A DNA stretch of 64,000 nt from Acanthosepion esculentum (GCA_964036315.1 OZ038495.1:29537378-29601377); one strand, 5' to 3'; shown: positions 35,384 through 46,330, counted from the first letter of the stretch. Notes: generated from the sequence alone by a model not told the origin. Made by a program: numbers and translations.

Positions 35384-35690
35384 CTGAATGATTAAATAAG
35401 GAACAGTAAATTCTGAAGTTTAGCAGGTTTTGCTATTTAACCTCATAAGACATGTTTGAACTGAAAGCAAATTCGTAATATTTACAAATGACGTAACTTA
35501 GCATTACGCATTGACATTATGCATTATTCTTATTTGTCATCGCATTAAAATACATTAATATTATCATTTTAATGCACACGGAAATTATATTAGCATTTAA
35601 AAAATTAAACGTAAACAACAGCATCATAAGGTGTGCATGTAATGTTTACAAAATCAATGAAAACAAAACCAGCTCTAATTCTCTAAACTT
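35384..35690. repeat. Dispersed repeat R1, right part
   Basis: Continues the repeat broken at 27264 and is colinear with 36786-37085: ATTAAATAAGGAA, then CAAATGACGTAACTTAGC, then AATTATATTAGCATTTAAAA. Confidence 0.85.
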
Positions 35691-36413
35691 TAATAAAATA
35701 CTAGTTTGGTACCGTCGCTTTCGCTACGACAAGACGATCAAACTTAGAATCTAAATTGTTATCCATTTAAAATAATATACTTATTAGAAAATATATTCAG
35801 AATAAATACAGGATGAGTCTTAAAAGTGACTTCAAACAGCCAAACATTACGATTTATATTAATTTCCTGTTACCAACGGGTTGTTGCTAGAAAGAAAGGG
35901 AAATTAGCCCTAGCTATACAGACGTCCATTTTGTTCCAATTTTGTGTGTATGTTTGTGTGTGTGTATATGCGTGTATTCATTTATATTTTAATTCAATGA
36001 CAGACCGAAAACATATCGACAAGAGTTAGAAAAATAAAAGAAAAAATATAATGCTATTTGGTAGCGGTTGTCTAGACTGAGACGGAAGGGAAATTTATTA
36101 ATTCAATGCCTTATTTCAAATTCAGTCAAACTGTGTGAGTTCTTATGTATGTCATTCTCTGACTCACAAGACAAACTTACGCATAGACATTAAAAAACAT
36201 GCGTTCGAAATCGCATGCTCATAAGTGTGTGACGCTCAGAGAATCACCACTTCTATATTAACATAGAATAGGCTACACTGATGGAAACAGGACGCAGATA
36301 TGACAATAAAAATACTCGCAGAGAGAGTTTAAAAAAATATACTTGCTGTCTCAAAGTAAAAAAAAAGGCGAATTTAATTGGAGAAATAGGATTACAATAT
36401 CAAAACACTTGAT
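35691..36413. other. No recognisable feature
   Basis: Between the two R1 copies. A short TG-rich run lies near 35945-35970; nothing else was supported. Confidence 0.4.
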
Positions 36414-37085
36414 CTGCAGATGAGGGCTTAGAAGTAAAATAAACAAGAGATGACGATGATGATGATGATGATGATGATGCAGATCGATATTTCAAATGCA
36501 GTAGCATGGCATGCTGGGTATGGATAAAGAAAATTAGGCTCAATTCGAGACGGACATGTTCCCAACCACTGAATGCTAATTACGAAGGAGACTTAAAATT
36601 TTCATATAATTAAACACAATATTCCCCAATACTGGATTCTCGATGTACTTCTTTTTTTTTTAGGAATGAATAATTTTTAGCACAACCGGGATTCTATTTT
36701 AGACTGTATATTACCTGTATTTTAAAAATTCAAAGATAAATGAATTGAAAATATGGATTAGCGAAAGAGAAATGATTAAATCCTAACTGAATGATTAAAT
36801 AAGGAAAAGTAAATTCTGAAGTTTAACAGGTTTTGCTATTTAATCTCATAAGACAGGCTTGATCTGAAAGCATAAAACTACGTTACAAATTCGTAATATT
36901 TACAAATGACGTAACTTAGCATTACGCATTTACATTATGCATTTTTCTTATTTGTCATCACATTAATTTACATTAATATTATCATTTTAATGCACACGGA
37001 AATTATATTAGCATTTAAAAAAATAAACATAAACAACAACCTCATAAGGTGTGCATGTAATGTTTACAAAATCAATGAAAACAAA
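36414..37085. repeat. Dispersed repeat R1, uninterrupted copy (empty site)
   Basis: Matches 26888-27264 plus 35384-35690 in one piece, with ordinary divergence and small indels. It reads CTAACTGAATGATTAAATAA at about 36781-36800 where the other copy is split by the Gypsy composite. It includes a GATGAT run (36452-36480). Confidence 0.9.
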
Positions 37086-37330
37086 ACAAGCAATGATTTT
37101 ACAATGTGATACATACAAAATCACTAACGCCAATATAGACATGATAACTCCACATCCAATGCAAACAAAATAAGCATAGAAATTTAAAATTAATACATAC
37201 GTAATCACTAACGGAATTATATACATAACGTCACCACAACCAATGAAAACAAAACATAAATATGAAGAATTGATATATATGTAAACATAACGTCAATATA
37301 CACATGACGTCATCACAGCCAATGCAAAGA
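37000..37330. repeat. Degenerate 79-85-bp tandem repeat with CRE-like sites
   Basis: The word CCAATG(A/C)AAACAAAA recurs near 37070 (as TCAATG), 37155, 37238 and 37317, each preceded by an A/T-rich ATACATA...GTAA stretch and a CGTCA motif. TGACGTCA is perfect at 37305-37312. Further units lie at 38000-38071 (TGACGTCA at 38042-38049) and 38912-39020. TGACGTCA next to CCAAT is the consensus of CREB/ATF and NF-Y sites; regulatory use is inference. Confidence 0.65.
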
Positions 37331-37448
37331 AAACAAACAGAGTTTAAAAATCTTTTGAACAAAGTAACTAATAATAACAAAACAAAAGTCATTGAAACAG
37401 AGCAAGTTCAGTCGACCATTGATGACAATTCCAGAACAACGTAACTAT

Positions 37449-37985
37449 AAACAATTTTTTCTATCCTCTGCCAGCCGCTATGATGGAGAAAGTATTACCA
37501 CGAACCGTCGCCAGTGCGACACGCTGCAAGAGCCACTCCGTTTCGCGAGGCTCGTTCCTTAATCGAGACGCAATCGCGCAATCCTCTAAAGGAACGCCAT
37601 CGAACGAGGGCCAATAACCGCTGAAGTCTCCACTGCCACAGGAGTAAAAAAAAAAAATCTCTCAGCAAGAGAAGAATATTTAGTTATTTTTTTTATCTCT
37701 GCGTCTCGGGCGATGAACCCCGGCTCAACCGCGGACCTGATCAAATTACCGACCGAAAATGTATCCGCACAGGTCGCATCCCAAATCAACGAGTTATCCA
37801 TTTTAAAAGGGAAGATGGTAATGTCACCCGGCCGCTTTCCATCACCACAGTAGAGGCCTACGTGTTCGATTTGGGAAACGGCACCCAGCTGCATTCAAAC
37901 CTCTTTTGATGATGTCGTTAATTGCTGCACGTCGTGGAAAGCGGCCGGCACTACGACGACAGGAGAGAGGATGCAAACCAAACTC
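37449..37985 (-). pseudogene. LINE C-terminal domain fragment (RPxxxT...WDxT type)
   Basis: The minus strand 37586-37894 encodes 102 codons with [30 protein letters not shown] and FFTPVAVETS. These are the hallmark strings of a C-terminal domain found behind many animal non-LTR reverse transcriptases (usual form KRPDGVT...LVWDVTVxDT). Upstream, near 37900-37985, [20 protein letters not shown] sequence extends it. Downstream, near 37450-37560 in another frame, come RETEWLLQRVALATVRGNT-like codons. At least one frameshift separates them, and the usual D after RP is displaced (GD for DG). It sits inside the CRE-like array. Confidence 0.65.
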
Positions 37986-37999
37986 ATCGATGGTTTATT

Positions 38000-38071
38000 T
38001 AAAAATGAATACAGATGTAAACAATAATTGCAGTATACACATGACGTCACCACAACCAATGAGAATAAAGC
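38000..38071. repeat. CRE-like array unit, left of an insertion
   Basis: One unit with TGACGTCACCACAACCAATG; its end GAGAATAAAGC (38061-38071) is duplicated at 38901-38911 on the far side of the inserted retro-repeat. Confidence 0.7.
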
Positions 38072-38900
38072 ATCAGGATCTGATCCGATTCTTTGAGCAT
38101 CAGCTCAGGATGAAGATTAGAACTGATAGAAAACGATTGCATTCGACAGTCTTCAGTGAAAGGTGGGTAAAAGAGGCGAGCTTGGTTCGTTTGAACGGGG
38201 CTAGCCTTGATTTTCTTTTCTAGGTCAACCTAAGTCACATCGGGGTGGTTTCCTGTGGAACCCTCCCCTTGGTTATGTTAGACAAGCTTAAGTGTACCTA
38301 GTTAATATGAGTAAGTGTTGTTCCCGGCCTGTTTCCCGGCCATCTTTTTAGTTATGATCCAAGTCGAGATTCCCAACCTCCCTAGTTTGTTTTGACTTCC
38401 TTTTCATCTCAACTGGATCAGCCTTTTACTTCCCCATGTCCGAGTTATTTTATCTCTTTCCCACTCCCTTAGCGAGAGTGCTTCTTGATTTTGTCCTCTG
38501 GGCAGAATACAGCGGCCTCTCTATTTTGAGGGTTGGACGGGCCCTACTAACATAAATTATGTTTAGTTTGAAAATTTGTTGAATTTTAGTTTGTTATGGG
38601 GTTCATCACCCTCCCCTTTCATCTTTTCATGATTAGAATTGTATATATTTTATTATCATCAAATGTTTATGGCGTGGGGCGCGTTTTTGTAGGTCCCCTC
38701 TGGTGAAGATGTGGTATTATGGTGTATGGAGGATTGAATGGTGACGGACGAATTCTTGTGGTGAATGTGTCAATTGTAATATATGAATGGGTCGCGAATC
38801 TGATTAGCTAGGTATAGGATAGTTAGTTAAGACCAGCCTTTACCCCTCCCTTTTTTCGGTCTTGTGCCACAATTTGTACATTTTTGTACGAATAAATAAC
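38072..38900 (+). mobile_element. Unnamed retro-repeat, copy 2, with 11-bp target duplication
   Basis: Flanked by GAGAATAAAGC at 38061-38071 and 38901-38911. Length is 829 bp and the copy is alignable throughout with 5826-6655. The start encodes about 50 residues (RFFEHQLRMKIRTDRKRL, ending near 38223), followed by non-coding sequence with the phrase GTGTATGGAGGATTGAATGG and an AATAAA-type signal at the 3' end (38891-38897). A long target duplication and a 3' polyadenylation signal point to target-primed reverse transcription of a truncated transcript. The parent element is unknown. Confidence 0.7.
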
Positions 38901-39020
38901 GAGAATAAAGCAAAAAAAGAATTTAAAAATTGATACATATGTAAACATTAACGCCAATATACACATGGCTCCCCATAACCATTGCAAACAAAACAAACAT
39001 AGAATTTAAAAATTGATATG
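38901..39020. repeat. CRE-like array units, right of the insertion
   Basis: Continues the 82-bp repeat, with ATTGATACATATGTAAACAT, AACGCCAATATACACATG and CCATTGCAAACAAAAC; the TGACGTCA is degraded here. Confidence 0.6.
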
Positions 39021-39939
39021 CATTCATACAAACTCGATAGGATATACACGTATCTTATACACAGCGAGTAAAAAAGAATCAACAACATAGAATTTAAACA
39101 ACGCGTCCCGAATTATTTTACTTTCAGAAATTTCTCAAAATTAAATGGAGTCACTTTTAATCGTTTAGAGTTTGAAAAGAAATCGTGCGTCAATGTAAGA
39201 ATTTTACTCAATGCATTATTTATAGAACACGAAGAATCGCTTCGATTTGCCATAAGAACAATTTAGCAATCATCACTCCCCGCTGTGATACTCGATTTGG
39301 CTGCATGATATATCCTGTCTAAGTTATTCGAAGCGGCACAAGCGCCATGTGTTACAACATGGGAAAGATAAAAAAAAAATAGTAGATCGTTATTTTAAAA
39401 AAAAATATTTCTGTTTTCAACTTATGAGCCGGTTTATTAGTGATTGGTACAAATGAAGTATCAAGCATCACGCATCAACCTTATTGGACGGAGATAGATG
39501 ACCGCTTATCCGTTTGCTGTGTTTGGCGCACACATAGGGAAATGTTGTAGCGATCATTCTCGGTATGAACGAGTAGCAATTCCGTTATGACAGCAAATAA
39601 CCTTAAAGAATCGTGTTACGAACCTTTCGACTTCCGACCCACGATTGATCGGCTACTAAAGAAAATGGCAGAATATATGACGCGTTTGGAGGTGGAAGGA
39701 CGTATTCAACATTTCATAATTTTGTGGCAATAAGCGCTTAAAAGTTTTAGACAGTTTTGATCAACATTTCTTTTCATGGTTAGCCGTAAGAAATTGTAAA
39801 TGTAGGCTTACTTTTCACTTAAGTAAAATGGTAAAAATAATAAAATTTATTAAGTATTTATTACGGGAAATATCAGGTTTTACGGAAACATTGTGGACGA
39901 TTATGGTTTTAGTTACATAACAAATAAATAAAAATGATA
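39021..39939. other. No recognisable feature
   Basis: AT-rich unique sequence up to the left end of the mariner-like element. Confidence 0.4.
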
Positions 39940-40914
39940 CTCCCTCTGTTTGAAATAGTTGTTCGATAGCCGGAAATCTCATGTAGAATATACTTATTCT
40001 TACTCGAATTGTTTGCCGTTTACATTAAGAGGTTAGCATTGATGTTCCTCAAGTATTTATATTAGCTTATTCAGGTAGAATAATTTGAAGCACAAATTAT
40101 ATCACTTTTTCAACACATTAAAATTTTATTTTTTTCAGACCACCCGTTGGCTAGAGATTATGATGGGAGAAGAGATGTCAGTTGGCAGAAATGCTAAACG
40201 AAATTGCAAGAAGCACGAATTGACAAATAATGAACGTAGTGCTGTGTTGCAAGCACTGCTGGAAAGATCCACAGATCGTGTCCTGAAGCGTGGTGCAATA
40301 AAACAGTTTGCAGGTGAATTAAACGTAGCTGAAGAACGCCTGGGTTTGCAAATTGAATTAATTTGCCAGCTTCCAAATAGTCCTGATCTCAATGTCCTTG
40401 ATCTGGGTTATTTTAATGCAATTCAATCAATTCAGCACCAGCAAGCTCCAAATAACGTTGACCAGCTCATTGAAGCAGTGGAAGAAAGCTTCAATAAACT
40501 TCAGATGTCGAAGCTTAACAATACTTTTCTAAGTTTTCAGTTAGCAATGGAACAAGTTATTTTAGTTGACGGCGATAACAACTATAAACTCCGGCACATG
40601 TCTAAAGAGAAGCTTGAAAAAGAAGGAAAATTGAAGCATCCATTTCTATTTCTGAAGAGTTGCAACAAAAAATGCTTTTGTTAAAGTAAACATTCCCCAG
40701 TTATTTTTGTTATTAATTTAACTGTTTATGTATATCAGTTTCGATATATTTCACACTTATTTATATGACAAATCCCTAATATTAATCATTTACTGTTGAG
40801 TATGGGAATAAATGATATTTTTTGTTCTTTTTGGTGTTTTTTTTATCTACTGGAAGAATTATTTTGGAACAACATGAAAATGCTTTTGGTACAATTATTT
40901 CGAAACGGAGGAAG
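39940..40914 (+). mobile_element. Mariner-like element with Stowaway-type ends, internally deleted
   Basis: The left end reads CTCCCTCTGTTTGAAATAGT at 39940 after TA. The right end, reversed, reads CTTCCTCCGTTTCGAAATAA ending at 40914. CTCCCTCxGTTT is the signature of plant-type mariner/Stowaway termini. The encoded peptide (next entry) resembles the C-terminal third of a DD39D-type transposase, agreeing with the ends. The right target TA reads TG. Confidence 0.7.
40160..40684 (+). CDS. Truncated mariner-like transposase (N-terminal HTH fused to C-terminal DDE part)
   Basis: The open frame runs from the ATG at 40160 (upstream codons lack ATG) to TAA at 40684, 175 codons. Residues about 15-60 are basic and helical, with a TNNERSAVLQALLER segment like the DNA-binding N-terminus of this family. 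Then, without the central catalytic region, comes LPNSPDLNVLDLGYFNAIQS (from about residue 73). It carries the last Asp of the triad in the S-P-D-L-N-x-L-D-L-G form of plant-type (DD39D) mariners, and is followed by the conserved NNYKLRHMSKEKL end. The first two catalytic Asp residues are missing. It cannot be a transposase, but the intact frame could make a DNA-binding fragment. Confidence 0.75.
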   Translation: MMGEEMSVGRNAKRNCKKHELTNNERSAVLQALLERSTDRVLKRGAIKQFAGELNVAEERLGLQIELICQLPNSPDLNVLDLGYFNAIQSIQHQQAPNNVDQLIEAVEESFNKLQMSKLNNTFLSFQLAMEQVILVDGDNNYKLRHMSKEKLEKEGKLKHPFLFLKSCNKKCFC

Positions 40915-41915
40915 TGTAAACTTTTATGCTATATCCGATTTCTTGTTAGTTTTTTTCATTTTCTCCTTTGTTATTGGTGGCATTTTAGAACACTTTGGCT
41001 GCAATGCTAAGTTTCCGAAGTGAACAGACAAGAGCTCTTTCGTTTACGATTTGTTACGTCTCTTTTTCCATTGTTGTTTTAAATCACTTTCTTCCAGTCA
41101 TTCCGGTGGGCAATAATGAAATCTAATATTTAGATTGATCATATTCCATTTTTAAAAAAAATAAAGCCTGTAAAAAGGAATATTTTAAATTAATATACGA
41201 CCAAAAATAAAATGGTTTTGACAGAAAACATTTTACTAAAATTATTTAACAAAATAGTTATGATATGCCACAGACAAATCTTCTATTTATGTTACCTCAT
41301 CTCATTGCATGATTACGAACAATAAATCTTTGAGCTTAAAATATTGTATAATCGCCTCAATTTTTTTCCAAAATACTTGGATATGATATAATGAATAATT
41401 TGCAGTGAAAAAAAAAAAACAATTTTCGATTTTCTCGTGAATACACCCCTCCTCCGCCGAACGCGTCTTATATTACATTTTTAAGAGATACCCTGAATAA
41501 AAAATCTCATCAGCTCCAAAACCCTCATATGATTAAGAGATCTTATCACTTTCTCTAGTACCATAAGACCACTCCAGTGAAAGTACCGGACAAAAAGAAC
41601 ATATATCTTTTTTGACCCAACCAAATCTTTCTGGGTTGTGTGTTTCAGGACACTTACATCGCATATAAATATGCTTCAATATATTCACTCACACCCCTAC
41701 TGAGTGTAGTTCAAATCCTTTATATAGTGCGGATGTTTTAAGGACACAATATATGAAATTCTGTAACCAAAATAATCGCGTCACAGTGGGGGGGGGGCGT
41801 GAAATTGCTCAACCTGAAAACAAAACTGTTTTTCCGTGCATTCATATTTGCAAAGACCAATACGTAACAATCTGAGTTAACATGTAAGCATATAGAGAGA
41901 TTGATAAGAGTAAAT

Positions 41916-41919
<4 letters not shown>
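40915..41919. other. No recognisable feature
   Basis: AT-rich sequence with a G run at 41789-41797 but no supported element. Confidence 0.4.
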
Positions 41920-41974
<55 letters not shown>

Positions 41975-42022
41975 TAGATAGATAGATAGATAGATCATGG
42001 ACATATATATATATATATATAT

Positions 42023-42092
<70 letters not shown>
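41920..42092. repeat. (TA)n, (GATA)n and (TA)n microsatellites
   Basis: TA 41920-41971, GATA 41972-41994, then TA 42004-42092 with a CATACATA interruption. Confidence 0.95.
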
Positions 42093-42094
<2 letters not shown>

Positions 42095-42097
42095 ATG

Positions 42098-42355
42098 GAA
42101 TACTAGCTTCCCTTGACGTGGAAAGTCTATTTACTAACGTCCCCGTCATTGAAACTATTGATATAATTACTAATTACATCTATAACAGCCCTCTTATACA
42201 ACCTCTTAAAATTAATCCGAATATACTCAAAAAAATCCTTTTAATCTGCACTACACAGGTTCCTTTCTATGACCACCTTAATAATATTTATTGACAGGTG
42301 GACAGCGTCTCTATGGGATCTGTCCTTGGTCCAACATTAATCATTTTCAAATAAA
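42098..42355 (+). pseudogene. Penelope-like reverse transcriptase fragment
   Basis: Starting right after a TA run, the frame reads [20 protein letters not shown] (near 42110-42170). It continues through ILLICTTQVPFYDHLNNIY, one in-frame TGA at about 42291, then QVDSVSMGSVLGPTL. These are RT motifs of Penelope-like elements: the D-V-x-S-L-F-T-N-V-P motif A, which holds the first catalytic Asp, and the MGSxLGPTxANF motif B. The D-D-containing motif C is not reached. A short decayed fragment. Confidence 0.8.
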
Positions 42356-42458
42356 AAGTCTCATTAGAGAATATGAGAAAATTCCAAAGAAAATATGCAA
42401 GACTCTGTTGTCTTTAACATTCAATACTCCATGTTTAAAAAAGAAAAGTTGGTGCCAA

Positions 42459-42590
<132 letters not shown>

Positions 42591-44029
42591 TCCAACGTTT
42601 GTCCACCTAACTCTGACGTCTCGGATTCAGTCATCATCTTCAACGCTGTAACGTAGCGTCCCTGTGTATGTTCTCTAAATGTTTTCCTGATAATTGTTCA
42701 GGTGACCTTTCCACTTTGGTTTAGTTTGGTTAGGCTAGTTTTGTTTTACGGCCCATAAACGGGTTATTTAATGCCGATAAGATTTCTATTGCTCATAATA
42801 TTTTTGTTTCAAAATATATTGCTGGTAACAATGTATTACTGATAGATTTTAGTCAAAAATTCATTGCTGGTAATAAAACCTATTTTTTCACGGTTTGTTC
42901 CCAGTTTGGAGGTTTACTATTTGCCCGTAGCTTGGACCCTAACAGGTGCTACCACTCTGGGTCATTTCCACTTTGGTACATAGACTTTAAAAATTTAAAC
43001 GCAATGATAGAAAGGCATTAGTGTGTCATCATTTTAAAATTGAGTTCGCTAGATGGACCCGTAAGTTCAATGCTGTTTATTCTCGCAATGGAAACTCACT
43101 TCTGCCTTCTTTCCAGTCAGCTTTAACCTTCAAAGATATAAATTTAATGCGAATCGTTAGCTTCTGTCGTCTTAATACCTGTGCTTTTATATTTATTTAA
43201 TAATGCTTTCTTCTCTTTTTTTCATACACTCAGGAAACCGTTGTCCCTAAGTCGTTTCCTGGGGTGAAATGATTTAGCAGAATGAACAAAACATAATGTA
43301 ATTCCGTCGATTCTATCTTTGCTATAAGGAGCTTTTCATTTGTGTTTGTTTTTTATATGAATTTCATTGTTACGCGATTGTATATGAAGAAATGCATTTC
43401 CGATAAAAAAAATGTGCTTGAATTTTACACAGACTTATAATTTTGCAAGCATCTAAAACATGTCAAGGCGAACAAGTTCATACCTTTTCAATCTGACTTT
43501 ATTTCCATCACCAGAGGAATCTATTCTAAAATCTCTCATGTTGAGAAAGATCAAAGAACAATTGAATATAATCTATGCAATGGCCTTTCATCTGAAAGCC
43601 GTATAATGAAAACCATACAATTGACAAATACACCTTTTGCATTTGGCGTAATTGGAATGATTTGAATGTCGTCTGAAAATATATGAAAGGGGATAAAACA
43701 CTGCTTGTAAGGAAATAACATCCGGTTGCAAAGCGAAATAAAATGTTTAAGAGGAAAAGAAGCATTTTTGTTTTTCACAAATACGGTTTGAACCAAATGG
43801 CTCGCTACATTTGACATAGAATTTAAACGAATAGCGACCTCTACTATTACCGACATCACTAATAATATTACTGGTACTGCATTAAAAATACTCATAATGA
43901 TGAATTGTTGGTACACGTCCATAATGAATTATTCTTCCGGGCGTGACTTGTCCACACCGTCCTCCTCTTTTTAACTCTAAATAATGTTTGTTTCTTTACT
44001 ATTTGTTCCAATGTCTGATCTACTATACA
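42591..44029. other. No recognisable gene
   Basis: About 1.4 kb of AT-rich sequence with short frames only. It may include more of the Penelope element, but no motif was found. Confidence 0.4.
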
Positions 44030-44340
44030 TATACTCACGCTCGTTTCGTCGAATACTTGCTGTTTACCTTTGCACCTCTTCTCATCAATGTATCCCGTGA
44101 GTATTAGATTATCCAAGCCTTATTGTTTCGTTATTTATTCCATAAATTTGAACTCTTTCTAATTCTTAGTATAAATATCCTTTGTGTTCCCATTTTCCTC
44201 AAAACTTCCTTGTTGTTCAAGTACTTGAAATTAATTTGGTAGAACCACGTCACTTTTGCCTCAAATCTCTTCATCATCTGTGAGGGAATTGTCCAGCATT
44301 TAATACGATACAGGATGGTTGATATTGCCGGAGAGTCAGT
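44030..44340 (-). pseudogene. LINE reverse transcriptase C-terminal remnant
   Basis: Minus-strand frames read KCWTIPSQMMKRFEAKVTWF (about 44240-44300), NNKEVLRKMGTQR (about 44170-44210), and after a stop AWIILT-GYIDEKRCKGKQQ (about 44050-44110). This is the usual order CWTL...EKRLEAFEMW...NEEVLRRIG...ENLILTGYIDGKRGRGRQR in LINE C-termini of the family seen at 7.0 kb. Too short to place in a clade. Confidence 0.65.
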
Positions 44341-45068
44341 CATTCGTTTTCCTTCTTTCTAAACATACATTTTGTATCCTCTTATTAAATTACATGCCTT
44401 GCATTTCTTCTTTTTCATCGGGATTAATTAATGCTTAAAAAGAGGAACAGAGCCATTACTTTAGGCAAATTTTCCCCTTTTCTCCATTTATCATACGAGA
44501 AGAAAACATTATTAAAATGAACTGGATTTCTGGGCATTTAAGGAGATTTGATGTCAATTAATCCACTCTATGGTGAAAACTCGATTAGTTAAAAATATAA
44601 CATCAGGGAAAATATGAAATGAAAGAAAATATTAAATTAATTGGTTGGCCAAAAATTTAATTTTTTAAATTTAGTTGGAAAATATGAGAATTTAAAGTTA
44701 ACAAATTTCGTATAAAAAGATCACTTTCGTTTGTACTATGACAATTAATATTCGAAATTTAATTTAAATATATTTCATTGGATTGGAGAAAATGAACAGC
44801 GTTTTGGGCATACTAGCTGATTTATTTTAAGAATGATAAACAGAAACAAGTGAAATACAACAAGTGAGATTCCTGCAATTTTTGAAGAACATTGTTCAAA
44901 GTATGTGGCAAAAGATAGTTTACGAAGATTAACTCTGAAGATTTTAGACATAAATTTACTCAAAAATTAGGTCTTATATTTGAAGATGAAAACGACAAAA
45001 TCAGCGATTATTGGGTCTGAATAAGTTCTTAGCACTTATAAGTGAATTTCAGAGTCAGTGTTTAGGTA
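44341..45068. other. No recognisable feature
   Basis: AT-rich sequence leading to the Helitron start. Confidence 0.4.
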
Positions 45069-45591
45069 TCTATATATATAAAATTGTAACTTCTGTCTAT
45101 CAGTTTGTTTGTTATCGAACTGATCCTAGGGTTTGGGAGGTAACCATACATATTCTGAAACTACATTACTCAGGGTACCTGGATAAGTATGTTTCATTTT
45201 GATAAAAGGGGTTCTCCGGGGGGTGGCACCCCCCAAATAACTTTGATTTATATTACATTTAAATTTGAACAATGGATTGAATCCTAGTGTACTTGGATAA
45301 GTATATTTCATTTTGACCAAAGTGGGTCACCGGGTGGCACAACCCCCCCACAAATACTGAATGTTTTTTCCCTTTGATTTAAAATAAATTTAAATTTGAA
45401 CAAGGGAATAACTCCTATCCAAAATATAAAAGTAGAAAAACAGAAAATGGAGATTACATCGGCAAAATCATTGAGAAATATTAAGATGTATAATTTTTCA
45501 CCACAAATTATAACAATGATTTAAAATCTATCATCATTTTCTTACAAATATTTAAGTGTGACAAGCAGCAAGGCGCGAGCAATTCGGCTAG
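45069..45591 (+). mobile_element. Short non-autonomous Helitron
   Basis: The left end is TCTATATATATAAAATTG directly after an A. The right end is GGCGCGAGCAATTCGGCTAG directly before a T, so the element sits between A and T with 5'-TC and CTAG-3' termini, as Helitrons do. Internally there are two about 120-bp direct repeats (45175-45290, 45292-45415) with CTTGGATAAGTA and GGTGGCAC words and G/C runs. There is no coding capacity and the 3' hairpin is weak. Confidence 0.6.
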
Positions 45592-45599
45592 TTTCTATT

Positions 45600-46330
45600 T
45601 GAAATTGTTTCGCTAAATCCCATCATCTGTGATGCACCTTCATGCTTTTATCCTCGCAGAAGTTGTCTTCGTTTTTCGTAATGTTTTGGTCTATGTAGTT
45701 TTCACAGAATTGAAGTTCTTCGCTTTTAAGATAATTTTGTAGGAGTCAAGATAAGTTATAATGCGGAGGTACTCATTCAAATAAGTACAAAGACTGTAGT
45801 AAAATATTCCAACTAGTCTGTGTCAATTCTTCGTGGTTCTGAACTGGGAAACCAGGTCTGGATTTGTCCTGATAGAATACGACACCCGGAAACGTTTAAT
45901 CGATTACTGCCTTGAATCGCTCCAGTACTTATCTGAAAAGCCATAAATTACATAGCATCACTAACTTTAGATACAAACTCGATTCTGCAGTGGTGAAGAG
46001 TTGCTCATTTCTTCCTTTCATATTGTTGTAAACGAACAATCTGTCTTCTTTCTTTTCAAATATAGGTCATTTTTCTAGCAGCCCGAATTGCAACCCATTA
46101 TTTTTTTCTGTCAATTCAAACATAAAAATTCACTTATCCAATATTACAATATGTGCCTTAGAAAAAAGCACATATTGTAAAAACGCTTCTAACATTTTTT
46201 CCAACTGAATAAATGAGAATAACCAGGGCTATACGAAACGAAAGATGGCAAACAGACTATAATCGCGAAATCTTTGATGTTTGACTTCTGCATAAAAAAA
46301 TCTTCTCTTTCAGCCTCCGGCAGATTGAGA
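45600..46330 (-). pseudogene. Mariner transposase remnant (Mos1-like)
   Basis: The minus strand has a fragmentary DD34D-type transposase. A GVVFYQDKSRPGF block near 45860-45895 is the second catalytic Asp region (usual form GVVFHQDNARPH). A HEELTQTSWNILLQ block lies near 45800-45845, a LLQNYLKSEELQFCENYIDQ-like block near 45690-45745, and a KFYEDGIMKLPERW-like end near 45620. Stops and shifts occur throughout, and terminal repeats were not located. Confidence 0.55.
46142..46181. repeat. Perfect 13-bp hairpin
   Basis: TTACAATATGTGC and its exact complement GCACATATTGTAA are separated by an 11-base A-rich loop. It lies within or beside the mariner remnant; no function is assigned. Confidence 0.75.

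Larger units (their letters stand above)
27260..35388 (+). mobile_element. Three-LTR Ty3/Gypsy composite with 5-bp target duplication
   Basis: Layout is LTR-A (27265-27598), internal copy 1 (27599-30962), LTR-B (30963-31250), internal copy 2 (31251-35114), LTR-C (35115-35383). CTGAA occurs at 27260-27264 and 35384-35388, matching the single CTGAA of the empty paralogue near 36786. Both internal copies have a purine tract (AGGGGGG type) just before the next LTR. Copy 1 keeps the leader and full gag but lacks most of RT and RNase H; copy 2 lacks leader and gag start but keeps RT, RNase H and integrase. There is no envelope gene. Clade is probably Mag-like or a relative, inferred from the general look of gag and pol. 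Confidence 0.85.
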
